Shown one piece after another: positions 15,026-24,483 of a stretch of 64,000 nt of DNA (position 1 is the first letter of the stretch; every line of letters starts with the position of its first letter). The notes beneath the pieces were generated by a model, which was given only the letters and a program-made list of their open reading frames with translations, was not told the origin of the DNA and did not search any database. The DNA comes from Polaribacter sp. Hel1_85 (GTDB lineage: Bacteria > Bacteroidota > Bacteroidia > Flavobacteriales > Flavobacteriaceae), in assembly GCF_000766795.1 (NCBI RefSeq), contig NZ_JPDS01000001.1:1431001-1495000 (forward strand). The letters run 5' to 3'. A program made the position numbers and the translations under genes.

Positions 15026-16930
15026 ATGAGTAAAATAATTGGAATCGATTTAGGTACAACAAACTCTTGTGTTTCTGTAATGGAAGGAAATGAGCCAGTT
15101 GTAATTCCTAACGCAGAAGGAAAAAGAACTACACCATCTATCGTTGCCTTTGTTGAAGGAGGAGAACGTAAAATTGGTGACCCAGCTAAAAGACAAGCTG
15201 TGACAAACCCAACAAAAACAGTTTATTCTATTAAACGTTTTATGGGTAACAAATTTTCTGAATCTACTAAAGAAGCAAAAAGAGTTCCTTATAAAGTAGT
15301 TAAAGGAGATAATGATACACCTAGAGTAGATATTGATGGTCGTTTATATACGCCTCAAGAAATTTCTGCAATGGTGTTACAAAAAATGAAAAAAACTGCT
15401 GAAGATTATTTAGGAGCAGATGTTACTGAAGCAGTTATTACTGTTCCAGCATATTTTAACGATGCACAAAGACAAGCTACAAAAGAAGCTGGTGAAATTG
15501 CAGGTTTACAAGTAAAAAGAATTATAAACGAGCCAACTGCAGCTGCATTAGCTTACGGATTAGACAAATCTAATGATGATAAAAAAATTGTTGTTTTTGA
15601 TTTTGGTGGTGGAACACATGATGTTTCTATCCTAGAATTAGGAGATGGAGTTTTTGAAGTATTAGCTACTGATGGAGATACGCATTTAGGTGGTGATGAT
15701 GTTGATGAAAGAATCATTAACTGGTTAGCTGAAGAATTTAAATCTGATGAAGGTTTAGACTTACGTGATGACCCAATGTCTTTACAACGTTTAAAAGAAG
15801 CTGCTGAAAAAGCGAAGATTGAATTATCTTCTTCTGCTTCTACAGAAATTAACTTACCTTATGTTACTGCTACTGCTAGTGGACCAAAACACTTGGTAAG
15901 AACATTATCTAGATCTAAATTTGAGCAATTAATTGACGATTTAATTAAAAGAACTATTGAGCCTTGTCAAACTGCTTTAAAAAATGCTGATTTAACAATT
16001 TCTGATATCGATGAAGTAGTTTTAGTTGGTGGTTCTACAAGAATACCTGCTGTACAAGAAGCTGTTGAAAAATTCTTTGGAAAAGCGCCAAGTAAAGGTG
16101 TAAATCCTGATGAAGTTGTTGCTTTAGGAGCTGCAATTCAAGGTGGAGTTTTATCTGGAGATGTTAAAGATGTATTGTTATTAGACGTTACACCTTTATC
16201 TTTAGGTATTGAAACTATGGGGAATGTTTTCACTAAATTAATTGATGCAAACACAACAATTCCTACAAAAAAATCTCAAGTATTCTCTACAGCTGTAGAC
16301 AATCAACCATCAGTAGAAATTCATGTTTTACAAGGTGAAAGAGCAATGGCTGCAGATAATAATACTATTGGTCGTTTCCATTTAGATGGTTTACCTCCAG
16401 CACAAAGAGGAGTTCCTCAAATTGAAGTAACTTTTGATATTGATGCAAATGGTATTATTAAAGTTTCTGCTTTAGACAAAGGAACTAACAAATCTCATGA
16501 AATTAGAATCGAAGCTTCTTCTGGTTTATCTGAAGAAGAAATCGAAAAAATGAGACAAGATGCAGAAGCAAATGCTGATGCTGATAAGATTGCTAAAGAG
16601 ACTGCAGAAAAAGTAAATGGAGCTGATTCTATGATCTTTCAAACAGAAAAGCAATTAAAAGAATTTGGTGATAAATTATCTGATGATAAAAAAGGACCAA
16701 TTGAAGCTGCTTTAGTTGAATTAAAAGCTGCACATGAATCTAAAGACTTAGCACAAATTGATGCTGCTATGGAAAAGATTAATGAAGCTTGGAAAGTTGC
16801 CTCTGAAGAAATGTATGCTGCTGAACAAGCTGCAGGTGATGCTGATGCAGGAGCGCAACAAGGACAACCTGAAGGTAATGCTGATCAAGGTGACAATGTT
16901 GAAGATGTAGATTTTGAAGAAGTGAAATAA
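15026..16930 (+). CDS. dnaK: Molecular chaperone DnaK (Hsp70)
   Basis: A 634-residue ATP-dependent chaperone. The nucleotide-binding domain starts with [18 protein letters not shown] and includes [20 protein letters not shown] (the common FGGGT[F]DVS with His instead of Phe) and [14 protein letters not shown]. The linker [18 protein letters not shown] leads to the substrate-binding domain, and the C-terminus is the acidic [12 protein letters not shown]. The ATG at 15026 is chosen because upstream in-frame codons (from 14963) encode a non-homologous lysine-rich stretch. No grpE or dnaJ is adjacent. A strong terminator follows. Confidence 0.97.
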   Translation: MSKIIGIDLGTTNSCVSVMEGNEPVVIPNAEGKRTTPSIVAFVEGGERKIGDPAKRQAVTNPTKTVYSIKRFMGNKFSESTKEAKRVPYKVVKGDNDTPRVDIDGRLYTPQEISAMVLQKMKKTAEDYLGADVTEAVITVPAYFNDAQRQATKEAGEIAGLQVKRIINEPTAAALAYGLDKSNDDKKIVVFDFGGGTHDVSILELGDGVFEVLATDGDTHLGGDDVDERIINWLAEEFKSDEGLDLRDDPMSLQRLKEAAEKAKIELSSSASTEINLPYVTATASGPKHLVRTLSRSKFEQLIDDLIKRTIEPCQTALKNADLTISDIDEVVLVGGSTRIPAVQEAVEKFFGKAPSKGVNPDEVVALGAAIQGGVLSGDVKDVLLLDVTPLSLGIETMGNVFTKLIDANTTIPTKKSQVFSTAVDNQPSVEIHVLQGERAMAADNNTIGRFHLDGLPPAQRGVPQIEVTFDIDANGIIKVSALDKGTNKSHEIRIEASSGLSEEEIEKMRQDAEANADADKIAKETAEKVNGADSMIFQTEKQLKEFGDKLSDDKKGPIEAALVELKAAHESKDLAQIDAAMEKINEAWKVASEEMYAAEQAAGDADAGAQQGQPEGNADQGDNVEDVDFEEVK

Positions 16931-16950
16931 TAATTAACTTCAATATAAAT

Positions 16951-16982
16951 AAAAAACCTCGAGAAATTCTCGAGGTTTTTTT
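16951..16982. terminator. Bidirectional terminator between dnaK and the LuxR-type regulator
   Basis: Nine-bp perfect stem CCTCGAGAA/TTCTCGAGG (16957-16965, 16967-16975) flanked by an A-run and a T-run, so it can end transcripts from both strands. It overlaps the stop codon of the convergent regulator gene by two bases. Confidence 0.93.
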
Positions 16983-17625
16983 ATTTTATAATACCTTGTT
17001 GTATGGCATATTTAACAAGACCAACCATATTTTTTGTTCCAATTTTACGCATAAGATTTTTCCTGTGCACCTCAACTGTATTAGGTGATATAAAAAGTTC
17101 TTCTGCTATTTCTTGAGTATTCATTTCTTCAGAAATTAATTTCAAGACTTCTTTTTCTCTACTACTTATTTTTACAATTTGATTTTTTGCTTTTGTTGGA
17201 TTAAATAAACTATCGTTTAGATTTTTTTTTACTTCTTCAGTATAATAATTTTCTCCTTTATATACTTGTTTAATAGCTTTAAGAAGTTCTGTCTTTCCTG
17301 TATTTTTTAATATATAGCCATTAATCCCTGCTTTAATTGCTTTAGAAATAACTTCTCCTTCTGAATGCGAACTTACAGCTATAATTTTTATATTATCAGA
17401 TTGTTTTTTTACTAGTTTGGTAAGTTCAATACCATCTAAATTTGGCATATCAATATCAGTTATTATTATATCTGGAAGAAAATTATTTAATAATTTTAAT
17501 GCTTCTTTTCCATCTTTTGCAGTTGCAATAACATCTATAAATTGAGTATCAATAAGAATAGATTGGATTCCTTCCAAAAACATTTTATGGTCATCAACAA
17601 TAAATAATTTAATCTTTTTCTCCAT
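16981..17625 (-). CDS. NarL/FixJ-type response regulator
   Basis: A 214-residue two-component regulator. The receiver domain (about 1-120) has the acidic pair DD near the start (FIVDDHKMF), phospho-acceptor Asp in IIITDIDMPNLDG, and Lys in ILKNTGK. The C-terminal LuxR HTH (about 148-210) reads SSREKEVLKLISEEMNTQEI with ELFISPNTVEVHRKNLMRKI. It overlaps the upstream histidine kinase gene by one base (TAATG), so they form one coupled two-component system. Target unknown. Confidence 0.94.
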   Translation of the reverse strand: MEKKIKLFIVDDHKMFLEGIQSILIDTQFIDVIATAKDGKEALKLLNNFLPDIIITDIDMPNLDGIELTKLVKKQSDNIKIIAVSSHSEGEVISKAIKAGINGYILKNTGKTELLKAIKQVYKGENYYTEEVKKNLNDSLFNPTKAKNQIVKISSREKEVLKLISEEMNTQEIAEELFISPNTVEVHRKNLMRKIGTKNMVGLVKYAIQQGIIK

Positions 17626-19538
17626 TATTTTGTTATTGGAATATTAATAGTAATTGTTGCTCCTTTTCCTTTCATAGAATCTATTTCTAAAGTACCTTTT
17701 AAATCATTTACACGAGAAAAAATATTTTGGAAACCAATTCCTGAAGATATTCTGATTTTATCAAAACCTAAACCATTATCTTCTACTAACAAATTTAAAT
17801 AATTGTCATGCAGAGTAATATTTACAATTGCTTTTGAAGCTTTAGAATGTTTAGTAATATTAGTCATTAATTCTTGTAAAATCTTATGAATTTCTAATTG
17901 AATATCATCATCTATACTATTAATTTCTTCAACAGAAAAAACATCAAACTCTATATTGAGTTCTTTTGTTTTATATAAACTGACCAAAGTTTTTAAACGT
18001 TGTGTAAAGTTTTGATTTGTCTTTTCTTGAGGCAACAAGTTGTGAGAAATCAATCTAACTTCATTATATGTGTCATCTATATTTGAGATAATGTTATTTA
18101 TCTGATTTGAATGATCCTTATCAATATTTGACAATTTCATTTTAATTGCCGCTAAATTCCCACTAATGCTATCATGTAAATCTTTGGCAATTCTTTTTCT
18201 TTCATCATTTTGTCCGTCTAAATGTGACTGAATTGTTTTTACTTTTTGAGTTTCTTCTAAGGTTTTTAATTTTTCTTTAGATAATTGTTCTTGTTTACTA
18301 AGAAGTATTTTTTGTGTATTTAATCTTTTTCTATAAAGAATTATTGTAAACAATAACAACACTGCTATTAAAGCTAAAGCAACAAATAAATTATTTTTTT
18401 GTCTATTTTGTAGTTTAATAAACTCTTTTTGCTTTTTAATTTCTTTCTCTTTAGCTTCATTTTCATACTTAGCTTCTAATTCTTTTACTAAAAAAATATT
18501 CTCTCTGTAGTGAATGCTATCCTTAATTTTTTGAACTTTTATTTCATACAGTCGTTTTTTAGAAAAATCTCCTTCTTGTTTATAATAGTTACTAAAATTT
18601 TTATATAGTTCTTCTTTATCTAATAAATAAATATCACCTTTCAGAAAAATGTCCGCTTTTTTTAAAAACTCTAGTTCTAACTTCTTATTTTTTTCATATC
18701 CTGCAATTTCAGATAGTAGCCTATATGTCTTTCCTATGAGTGTAATATCTTTGTTTTCTCTTTGATGTTTTTCTGCATCAAAAAGTATTTTTTTTGCTTT
18801 TTTTAATTCTCCTTTTTTGATAAGAATTTCAGCCATACTTACATTGTTTCCATAAAATGTTGATTTATTTCTTCTCTTGAAAAAATCGGAAGCTTTGTTG
18901 TAGTAATAATAAGATGAATCTAAATTTGATACTTTATAAATATTTCCTAAGGTAAGGTAGCATAAATTTTTAGTAAGCTTACTTATTCCTTTCGCACTCA
19001 AGCTTTTAAAAGCAAGTTGCTTTGCTTTTTCTCTATCATTCATCAACAAATTTAAATCTGCTAAACTATTTAATATTCTAGCTTTATTTTCATAATCAGA
19101 AGTGTCTATATTTTTTAAAACGTTTGATAAAATTGAATAGGCTTGGTAAAAATTCCCTTTTCCTTCTGCATATATAGAAACAGCATATGAGATTGAAGTG
19201 TATAATTCTGGTAACTTTTTTATGAGTGTAGAATCATTATTAAAATAGCTTAATGCTATTTCAACTTCTTTTAGAGATAAATCTCCTTTTTGAAGCAAAT
19301 AAAGACCAATACTTTTAATATGATGTGCTCTTAATTTATATATTTTAAGTTCTTGTTTTGAATCTAGTGAAGTAATTAAAGAATCTGCTACGCGAACAGT
19401 TTTTTCAGGGTTTTTATCATTCGTTATTCCATTAAGAATAGAATCTAAAATAATTTCTTCCGCTTTAAAACCATCATGTTTCTCTTGAGAAAAAACAAGG
19501 TTGCTTAAAAAAATAAAAATCCAAAAAAATAATTTCAT
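17625..19538 (-). CDS. TPR-containing sensor histidine kinase (HisKA_3)
   Basis: A 637-residue sensor kinase. The order is: signal peptide (1-17); a long extracytoplasmic helical region of degenerate tetratricopeptide repeats (about 45-335); a charged coiled coil; one transmembrane helix (about 385-405, LFVALALIAVLLLFTIILY); a HisKA_3 dimerisation domain with ERKRIAKDLHDSISGNLAA (phospho-His in DLHDS); and an ATPase domain with LVEDNGLGFD and GIGFQNIFSRV. This is the standard Bacteroidetes TPR-NarX-like kinase, paired with the downstream LuxR-type regulator. Ligand unknown. Confidence 0.93.
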   Translation of the reverse strand: MKLFFWIFIFLSNLVFSQEKHDGFKAEEIILDSILNGITNDKNPEKTVRVADSLITSLDSKQELKIYKLRAHHIKSIGLYLLQKGDLSLKEVEIALSYFNNDSTLIKKLPELYTSISYAVSIYAEGKGNFYQAYSILSNVLKNIDTSDYENKARILNSLADLNLLMNDREKAKQLAFKSLSAKGISKLTKNLCYLTLGNIYKVSNLDSSYYYYNKASDFFKRRNKSTFYGNNVSMAEILIKKGELKKAKKILFDAEKHQRENKDITLIGKTYRLLSEIAGYEKNKKLELEFLKKADIFLKGDIYLLDKEELYKNFSNYYKQEGDFSKKRLYEIKVQKIKDSIHYRENIFLVKELEAKYENEAKEKEIKKQKEFIKLQNRQKNNLFVALALIAVLLLFTIILYRKRLNTQKILLSKQEQLSKEKLKTLEETQKVKTIQSHLDGQNDERKRIAKDLHDSISGNLAAIKMKLSNIDKDHSNQINNIISNIDDTYNEVRLISHNLLPQEKTNQNFTQRLKTLVSLYKTKELNIEFDVFSVEEINSIDDDIQLEIHKILQELMTNITKHSKASKAIVNITLHDNYLNLLVEDNGLGFDKIRISSGIGFQNIFSRVNDLKGTLEIDSMKGKGATITINIPITK

Positions 19539-19684
19539 GATTCTATTATTGAATAATACAAAGTAAAGAAAATGAAATTTGAAATTTATAACGGAAAACC
19601 GTTAATATAAAATACCTGAAATCCGTTACTTTTTTTAAACCTTTAATTTGCAATTTTGTAGTATAATTTTAAAACCAATTTATT

Positions 19685-20138
19685 ATGAAAAAAATAATTT
19701 ATTTATCCTTGATATTATGCATTTCATTTTTTTTCATCTTGTGATACAGATGGTAATGATCCTGATTTTAATTACCAAAAAAAAGCTGATATTGAATTTA
19801 TAATCACTTCTACAAATAAATTAATTTTTTCTAAAATTGAAACACAAATAACTTCTGGCACAAATGAAAATGGAATAACTGATTTAGAACTAACATCATT
19901 TTCATATTCAAATTATCATTTACCTTTTAAAAAAATATACATACACCAAACTATTAAATACTCAACACTTCTAGGTTTAAGTTATGCAGATGATTCAATT
20001 GTTGAAATAAACGATGTTTTTGAACCTTATACAATTAATTTAGAAATAAAGATTGATAATAAAATTGTTGCCAGTAAAAGTGTTACTATTGAAAACGAAG
20101 GTCAAATTGTAAACTTAAGTTACACATTTTATGAGTAA
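19685..20138 (+). pseudogene. Small lipoprotein gene, frameshifted in a T8 run
   Basis: From the ATG at 19685 the frame reads MKKIIYLSLILCISFFF and hits a stop after 20 codons. Removing one T from the eight at 19727-19734 gives a 150-residue lipoprotein: a signal ending SFFSSC-D, then DTDGNDPDFNYQKKADIEF and a beta-rich body to the stop at 20136-20138. Total length (454 nt) is one more than a multiple of three, as expected. It lies divergent from the TPR histidine kinase. It is either a real decayed gene or a homopolymer sequencing error. No family recognised. Confidence 0.75.
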
Positions 20139-20214
20139 AATCTGGTAGCTTTATTTAATAATTAATATATTATCAGAGATTTACCAAAAGAAATTTAATT
20201 TTCTTTATAAAACT

Positions 20215-20247
20215 AAAAACGCAATCATTAATTTGGTTGCGTTTTTT
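20215..20247 (+). terminator. Rho-independent terminator
   Basis: Arms AAAAACGCAA (20215-20224) and TTGCGTTTTT (20237-20246) with a 12-nt loop and a T-run. It ends the frameshifted lipoprotein transcript and overlaps any upstream start for the next gene. Confidence 0.8.
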
Positions 20248-20265
20248 AATTCAATTTATTTTCAT

Positions 20266-20790
20266 TTGAAAACTTACAATAAAACCAATTTCTTTAAACA
20301 TACTTTTTGTGAATTCAATCAAATTGATGATTTTGAATTTCCTAAAAACACCAATTATAAAAGTAAATCTGAAAGCATGTATTTCTATACACATGAAGGT
20401 ATTTACAGAAAATCTAATCACTGGGGAAGAGTTGCAAACTGCAGATGGAAATTAATTGCTAATGATAATTATAAAAATCAACAAATAGTTATTGGTTTTG
20501 CAAAATGGAGCAACTTCTACTCTATTAACTCATCAGAAAAAAACTTTTTTATTGATGTTGATTTTAAAAAAAAATCAGTAAAACTTCAACCTAAAAAAGA
20601 AAACACTACCAATTATTTATTTTCATTTTCTGAAGCTCAAAAAAGAATCAAACAAATAACTCATTTATTTAAAGATGATAAATGGGCAAAATATTTTGAT
20701 GATGATATTGAAATTATTAGAAAGAATATTATTTCAGAGTTTATCAACTCTGATAAAACATTACAAGAGATTAAGTTATCTCATAAATAA
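20266..20790 (+). CDS. Hypothetical protein (about 174 aa)
   Basis: An uncharacterised cytoplasmic protein. The conserved-looking core is MYFYTHEGIYRKSNHWGRVA followed by NCRWKLI, and the C-terminal part is helical and charged. There is no ATG before residue 38; TTG at 20266 (LKTYNKTNFF...) is chosen because the longer TTG start at 20233 lies inside the terminator hairpin. The frame is clean for more than 500 bp, which supports a real gene. I recall similar proteins in other Flavobacteriaceae but no function. Confidence 0.6.
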   Translation: MKTYNKTNFFKHTFCEFNQIDDFEFPKNTNYKSKSESMYFYTHEGIYRKSNHWGRVANCRWKLIANDNYKNQQIVIGFAKWSNFYSINSSEKNFFIDVDFKKKSVKLQPKKENTTNYLFSFSEAQKRIKQITHLFKDDKWAKYFDDDIEIIRKNIISEFINSDKTLQEIKLSHK

Positions 20791-20868
20791 AATTTATCTT
20801 ATTATTTCCGTAAATTCGCACTTCAAAAAATCTAACAATCCAATTTTCTAACAATCCAAAAATCTAAT

Positions 20869-22170
20869 ATGAACATTCCACAAACTAGTTTTCCAAGAGT
20901 AGTTATTATTGGTGGCGGATTTGCAGGTTTAGCTGCTGCAAGAGGTTTAGAAGAACAAGAATTACAAGTTGTTTTAATAGATAAGCACAATTATCATACA
21001 TTTCAACCACTACTCTACCAAGTTGCAACTGGAGGTTTAGAACCAGATTCTATTGCTTTTCCATTAAGAAAACGTTTTAACGATGTAGACAATTTCTATT
21101 TTAGATTGGCAGAAGTAAATAAAATCAACCCTGATAAAAATACCATTGAAACTTCAATAGGAAACTTAGATTATAATGAATTAATTATTGCAACTGGTTC
21201 TACCACAAATTTTTTTGGAAACAAAAACATTCAAAAATATGCAATGGAAATGAAATCTGTTCCTCAATCTTTAAACATTAGAAGTCTTATTATAGAAAAC
21301 TTTGAAGAAGCTTTATTAACTTCTAATTTAGAAGAAAGAAATGCATTAATGAACTTTGTAATTGTCGGAGGTGGACCAACAGGAGTTGAATTAGCTGGTG
21401 CTTTGGCAGAAATGAAAAAAGGAATTTTACCTAAAGATTATCCAGATTTAGACATTAGACAAATGCAAATAAACTTAATTCAAAGTTCTGAATGCATTTT
21501 AAAAGGAATGAGTGCAAAAGCATCAGAAAAAGCAGAAGATTTTTTAATTAATTTAGGTGTAAATGTTTGGAAAAATTTACGTGTTTTAGATTATGATGGA
21601 AAAACAGTCACTACAAATGGTGAAGATCATTTTAATGCAGAAACAGTTATTTGGGCAGCTGGTGTAAAAGGTAAAATGATTGATGGTTTAAATAACGAAT
21701 GTGTTATTGAAAGAGCTGCAAGAATTAAAGTGAATGAGTTTAGTCAAGTTTTAGAGCACCCAAATATTTATGCAATTGGTGATGTTGCTTGTATGTCTTC
21801 AGAAAAAAATCCTTACGGACATCCAATGATGGCACAACCTGCCATTCAGCAAGGAAAATTGGTTGCTAAAAATATTATAGCAAAACTATTTAACAAAAAA
21901 CAAAAATCTTTTGTTTATAATGATAAAGGTTCTATGGCTACAATTGGTAGAAATAAAGCAGTTGTAGATTTACCAAAATGGAAATTTCAAGGAGTTTTTG
22001 CTTGGTTTGTTTGGATGTTTGTTCATCTATTTTCTTTAATTGGTTTTAGAAACAAAGCCATTGTTTTTCTAAATTGGGTATATAATTATGTTCGTTTTGA
22101 TAGAGAAACACGATTAATCATTAGACCTTATAAAAAGAAAAATAAGTTTTCTTTTAGAGATAAATTATGA
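20869..22170 (+). CDS. ndh: Type II NADH dehydrogenase (NDH-2)
   Basis: A 433-residue FAD enzyme that passes electrons from NADH to quinone without pumping protons. An N-terminal FAD motif VVIIGGGFAGLAAARGL (about 11-27) and a second dinucleotide motif FVIVGGGPTGVELAGALAE (about 164-182) are present, as are VIWAAGVKGK and IYAIGDVACM. A C-terminal hydrophobic/amphipathic segment (WKFQGVFAWFVWMFVHLFSL, about 375-395) anchors it to the membrane. The start follows a short AT-rich leader. It overlaps the next gene by 4 bp (ATGA). Confidence 0.93.
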   Translation: MNIPQTSFPRVVIIGGGFAGLAAARGLEEQELQVVLIDKHNYHTFQPLLYQVATGGLEPDSIAFPLRKRFNDVDNFYFRLAEVNKINPDKNTIETSIGNLDYNELIIATGSTTNFFGNKNIQKYAMEMKSVPQSLNIRSLIIENFEEALLTSNLEERNALMNFVIVGGGPTGVELAGALAEMKKGILPKDYPDLDIRQMQINLIQSSECILKGMSAKASEKAEDFLINLGVNVWKNLRVLDYDGKTVTTNGEDHFNAETVIWAAGVKGKMIDGLNNECVIERAARIKVNEFSQVLEHPNIYAIGDVACMSSEKNPYGHPMMAQPAIQQGKLVAKNIIAKLFNKKQKSFVYNDKGSMATIGRNKAVVDLPKWKFQGVFAWFVWMFVHLFSLIGFRNKAIVFLNWVYNYVRFDRETRLIIRPYKKKNKFSFRDKL

Positions 22171-22475
22171 GTGGAAAAAGGATTATAAAATGTCCGAATT
22201 GTGGTGTTTTTAATACCAACAAAGAATATTGCGAAAACTGTAATGCACTAATTTCTCATCAGAAAAAAAGAGAAATAAAAGAGGCTGCAGTTAAACAAGC
22301 GCAAGTTGATGAAGCGATTCATAAATTAGAGAATCCTAATTTAGCAGAACGTTTAAAAAAACATCCTTTCTTTTTGTATAAAATTATTGGTTGGGTTTTG
22401 TATTCTGCAATAATTACTGTGAGCGCAATTGGTGCAGGTTTAGCTTGGTTTATTGCAATGGTAGCAGCTGGTTAA
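22167..22475 (+). CDS. Small zinc-ribbon membrane protein
   Basis: A 102-residue protein. An N-terminal zinc ribbon has two CxxC pairs (KCPNCGVFNTNKEYCENCN, residues 9-27), followed by a charged helix and one or two transmembrane segments (about 68-100, VLYSAIITVSAIGAGLAWFI). No named family is recognised. The 4-bp overlap with ndh suggests cotranscription and translational coupling, but there is no direct link to respiration. Confidence 0.75.
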   Translation: MSGKRIIKCPNCGVFNTNKEYCENCNALISHQKKREIKEAAVKQAQVDEAIHKLENPNLAERLKKHPFFLYKIIGWVLYSAIITVSAIGAGLAWFIAMVAAG

Positions 22476-22476
22476 T

Positions 22477-22839
22477 ATGAAAGAAAAATTATTTTATTAC
22501 TTTTTATTTTCCTTTATTACAGGTACTTTCATTTATTTTTCTTCACATTTAAATATTCAATTACCCAGATTTGTTCGTCATTATGTAAACGATTTTTTAA
22601 TTACTCCTATTATTCTTTATATCAGTTTATGTATTTTAAGATGGTCTAAAAACGATAAAAATTACACTTTAAATATTTGGGTAATTTTATATTTATGTTT
22701 AATGTACAGCGTTTTATTCGAATACATTTTTCCAAAATATTTAGCAAGATATACCAAAGACATTGTAGATGTAATTTTATATTTTGCAAGCGGAATAATA
22801 TTCTACTTCTTACAAAAACCTAAAAATGAATTCAGATAA
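22477..22839 (+). CDS. Small integral membrane protein
   Basis: A 120-residue protein predicted to have four transmembrane helices (about 5-24, 38-58, 66-88, 98-116), without recognisable catalytic motifs. It starts one base after the zinc-ribbon gene stop and overlaps the AraC gene by 14 bp. Similar magnesium-citrate/VanZ-like hydrophobic proteins occur in this phylum, but I cannot assign a family. Confidence 0.65.
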   Translation: MKEKLFYYFLFSFITGTFIYFSSHLNIQLPRFVRHYVNDFLITPIILYISLCILRWSKNDKNYTLNIWVILYLCLMYSVLFEYIFPKYLARYTKDIVDVILYFASGIIFYFLQKPKNEFR

Positions 22840-23743
22840 AATTGCAAAAGAAAATATTGCTCGATTAAATACTGCAATTGCATTTATTGAAGCAAATTTA
22901 TCAGAAAAACTAACGTTAGAAATTATTGCAGAAAAAGCGCACTTCTCTCCCTTTCATTTTCACAGATTGTTTAAATTAATTGTTGGTGAAACTCTTCAGA
23001 ATTTCATCATTAGAAAAAGAATTGAAAAATCTGCAGCGTATTTATTGCATCAAAAAGAGAAAAACATAACGCAAATTGCAGAAACTGTAGGTTTTAGTAA
23101 CTTATCTGCTTTTTCGAAATCTTTTAAGAAGTTTTACGGAATTTCGCCAAACAAATTCAAAGAAGAAAGTCCGGAGAAATATAGCAAGATTAGCAAAACA
23201 GAAAGCAAGATTGGAAAAGTTAGCGTAACTTTTGAGCAATATATTTGCAATGTAAACGACGCTTTAAATTGGTTAAAAATGAAAACAAATCCAGAAATTA
23301 AAAAAACTCCAAGATTAGATTTAGGCTACATTGCTCATAAAGGAAAAATGGAAGCTATTGGAAGTATTTATAATCGATTGGTAAAATGGGCAACACCAAA
23401 AGGTTTGATAAATGAGCAAACTAGAATGGTAACTATTTATCATGATAGTCCTAAAATTACAGATCCAAATAATTTAAGAATGAGCGCTTGCATTGTTCTA
23501 AATGATCCTATTGAACTTGATGGAGAGGTAAATTTAAGAATATTAAGTCCTACAAAATGTATTGTTTCTCGATTAGAAATTGCTCCTTTTGAGTTTCAAC
23601 AAGCATGGGAATCTTCTTTTGCTTTTATGATAGAAAACGGATATAAAAAATCTGAAGTTGATCCTTTTGAAATCTATTACAACAATGCTGCAGAACATCC
23701 AGAAAACAAGTTTATTGTAGATTTATGTATTCCTATTTTGTAA
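22826..23743 (+). CDS. AraC-family regulator with GyrI-like effector domain
   Basis: A 305-residue regulator. Two N-terminal helix-turn-helix units span about 12-112, with KLTLEIIAEKAHFSPFHFHR and NITQIAETVGFSNLSAFSKS followed by FKKFYGISPNKFK. The C-terminal half (about 150-305) is a GyrI-like ligand domain (PRLDLGYIAHKGKMEAIGSI, and PFEIYYNNAAEHPENKFIVD), as in Rob/SbmC-type regulators that bind small amphipathic molecules. The adjacent gene encodes a free-standing GyrI-like protein, so the two may share a ligand. Confidence 0.92.
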   Translation: MNSDKIAKENIARLNTAIAFIEANLSEKLTLEIIAEKAHFSPFHFHRLFKLIVGETLQNFIIRKRIEKSAAYLLHQKEKNITQIAETVGFSNLSAFSKSFKKFYGISPNKFKEESPEKYSKISKTESKIGKVSVTFEQYICNVNDALNWLKMKTNPEIKKTPRLDLGYIAHKGKMEAIGSIYNRLVKWATPKGLINEQTRMVTIYHDSPKITDPNNLRMSACIVLNDPIELDGEVNLRILSPTKCIVSRLEIAPFEFQQAWESSFAFMIENGYKKSEVDPFEIYYNNAAEHPENKFIVDLCIPIL

Positions 23744-23753
23744 AATATTTCTG

Positions 23754-24383
23754 ATGAAACACGAATGGAGAAAAAAGGAAAAACAAGTTTATATTCCTAA
23801 AACAAAACCTGAAGTTATAGAAATTCCTGAATATAATTTCTTAACAATTTCTGGAAAAGGAAATCCAAATAATCCAGAATTTGCAGATTATATTGGTGCT
23901 TTATATCCTATTTGTTACGGAATTAAAATGGGCTTGAAGAAAAATCCTATTTTAAAAAATTATTACGATTACACTGTGTATCCTTTAGAAGGAGTTTGGG
24001 ATATTTCTGATGAAGCAAAGAATATATATACAGAAAAAACACAACTAAATAAAGACGATTTAGTTTTCACTTTAATGATTCGTCAACCTAGTTTTGTAAC
24101 TAAAGAATACGCTTTAGAAGCGATTGAAAAAGCAAAAATTAAAAAACCAAATCCGTTATTTGACAAAGTAAACTTCGAGAAAATAACAGAAGGTAAATGC
24201 ATACAAATGTTACATATTGGTTCTTATGATAATGAGCCAGAAACTTTCAAAATCATGGAAGATTATGCTATAAATAATGGTTTAGAAAGAGCATCTAAAA
24301 TACATCGAGAAATTTATTTATCAGATTTTAGAAAAGTTGCTCCAGAAAAATTAAAGACAGTGTTACGTTTCAAATTAAAATAA
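23754..24383 (+). CDS. GyrI-like small-molecule binding protein
   Basis: A 209-residue stand-alone GyrI-like protein. Conserved parts include FLTISGKGNPNNPEFADYIG, LYPICYGIKMGLKKN and GKCIQMLHIGSYDNEPETF near the C-terminal half, as in the YdhR/Lin2189-type proteins. Members bind or hydrolyse small amphipathic molecules. It lies 10 bp after the AraC-GyrI regulator gene, clearly in the same operon. Confidence 0.9.
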   Translation: MKHEWRKKEKQVYIPKTKPEVIEIPEYNFLTISGKGNPNNPEFADYIGALYPICYGIKMGLKKNPILKNYYDYTVYPLEGVWDISDEAKNIYTEKTQLNKDDLVFTLMIRQPSFVTKEYALEAIEKAKIKKPNPLFDKVNFEKITEGKCIQMLHIGSYDNEPETFKIMEDYAINNGLERASKIHREIYLSDFRKVAPEKLKTVLRFKLK

Positions 24384-24483
24384 CTTCTTTACAATTCATC
24401 ATTCAAAATTTACAACTCGGTATTTGTTTTTATTTTAAAAACAGATAACGCCACATCTTTGTATCATCAAAAAACCAATACTG

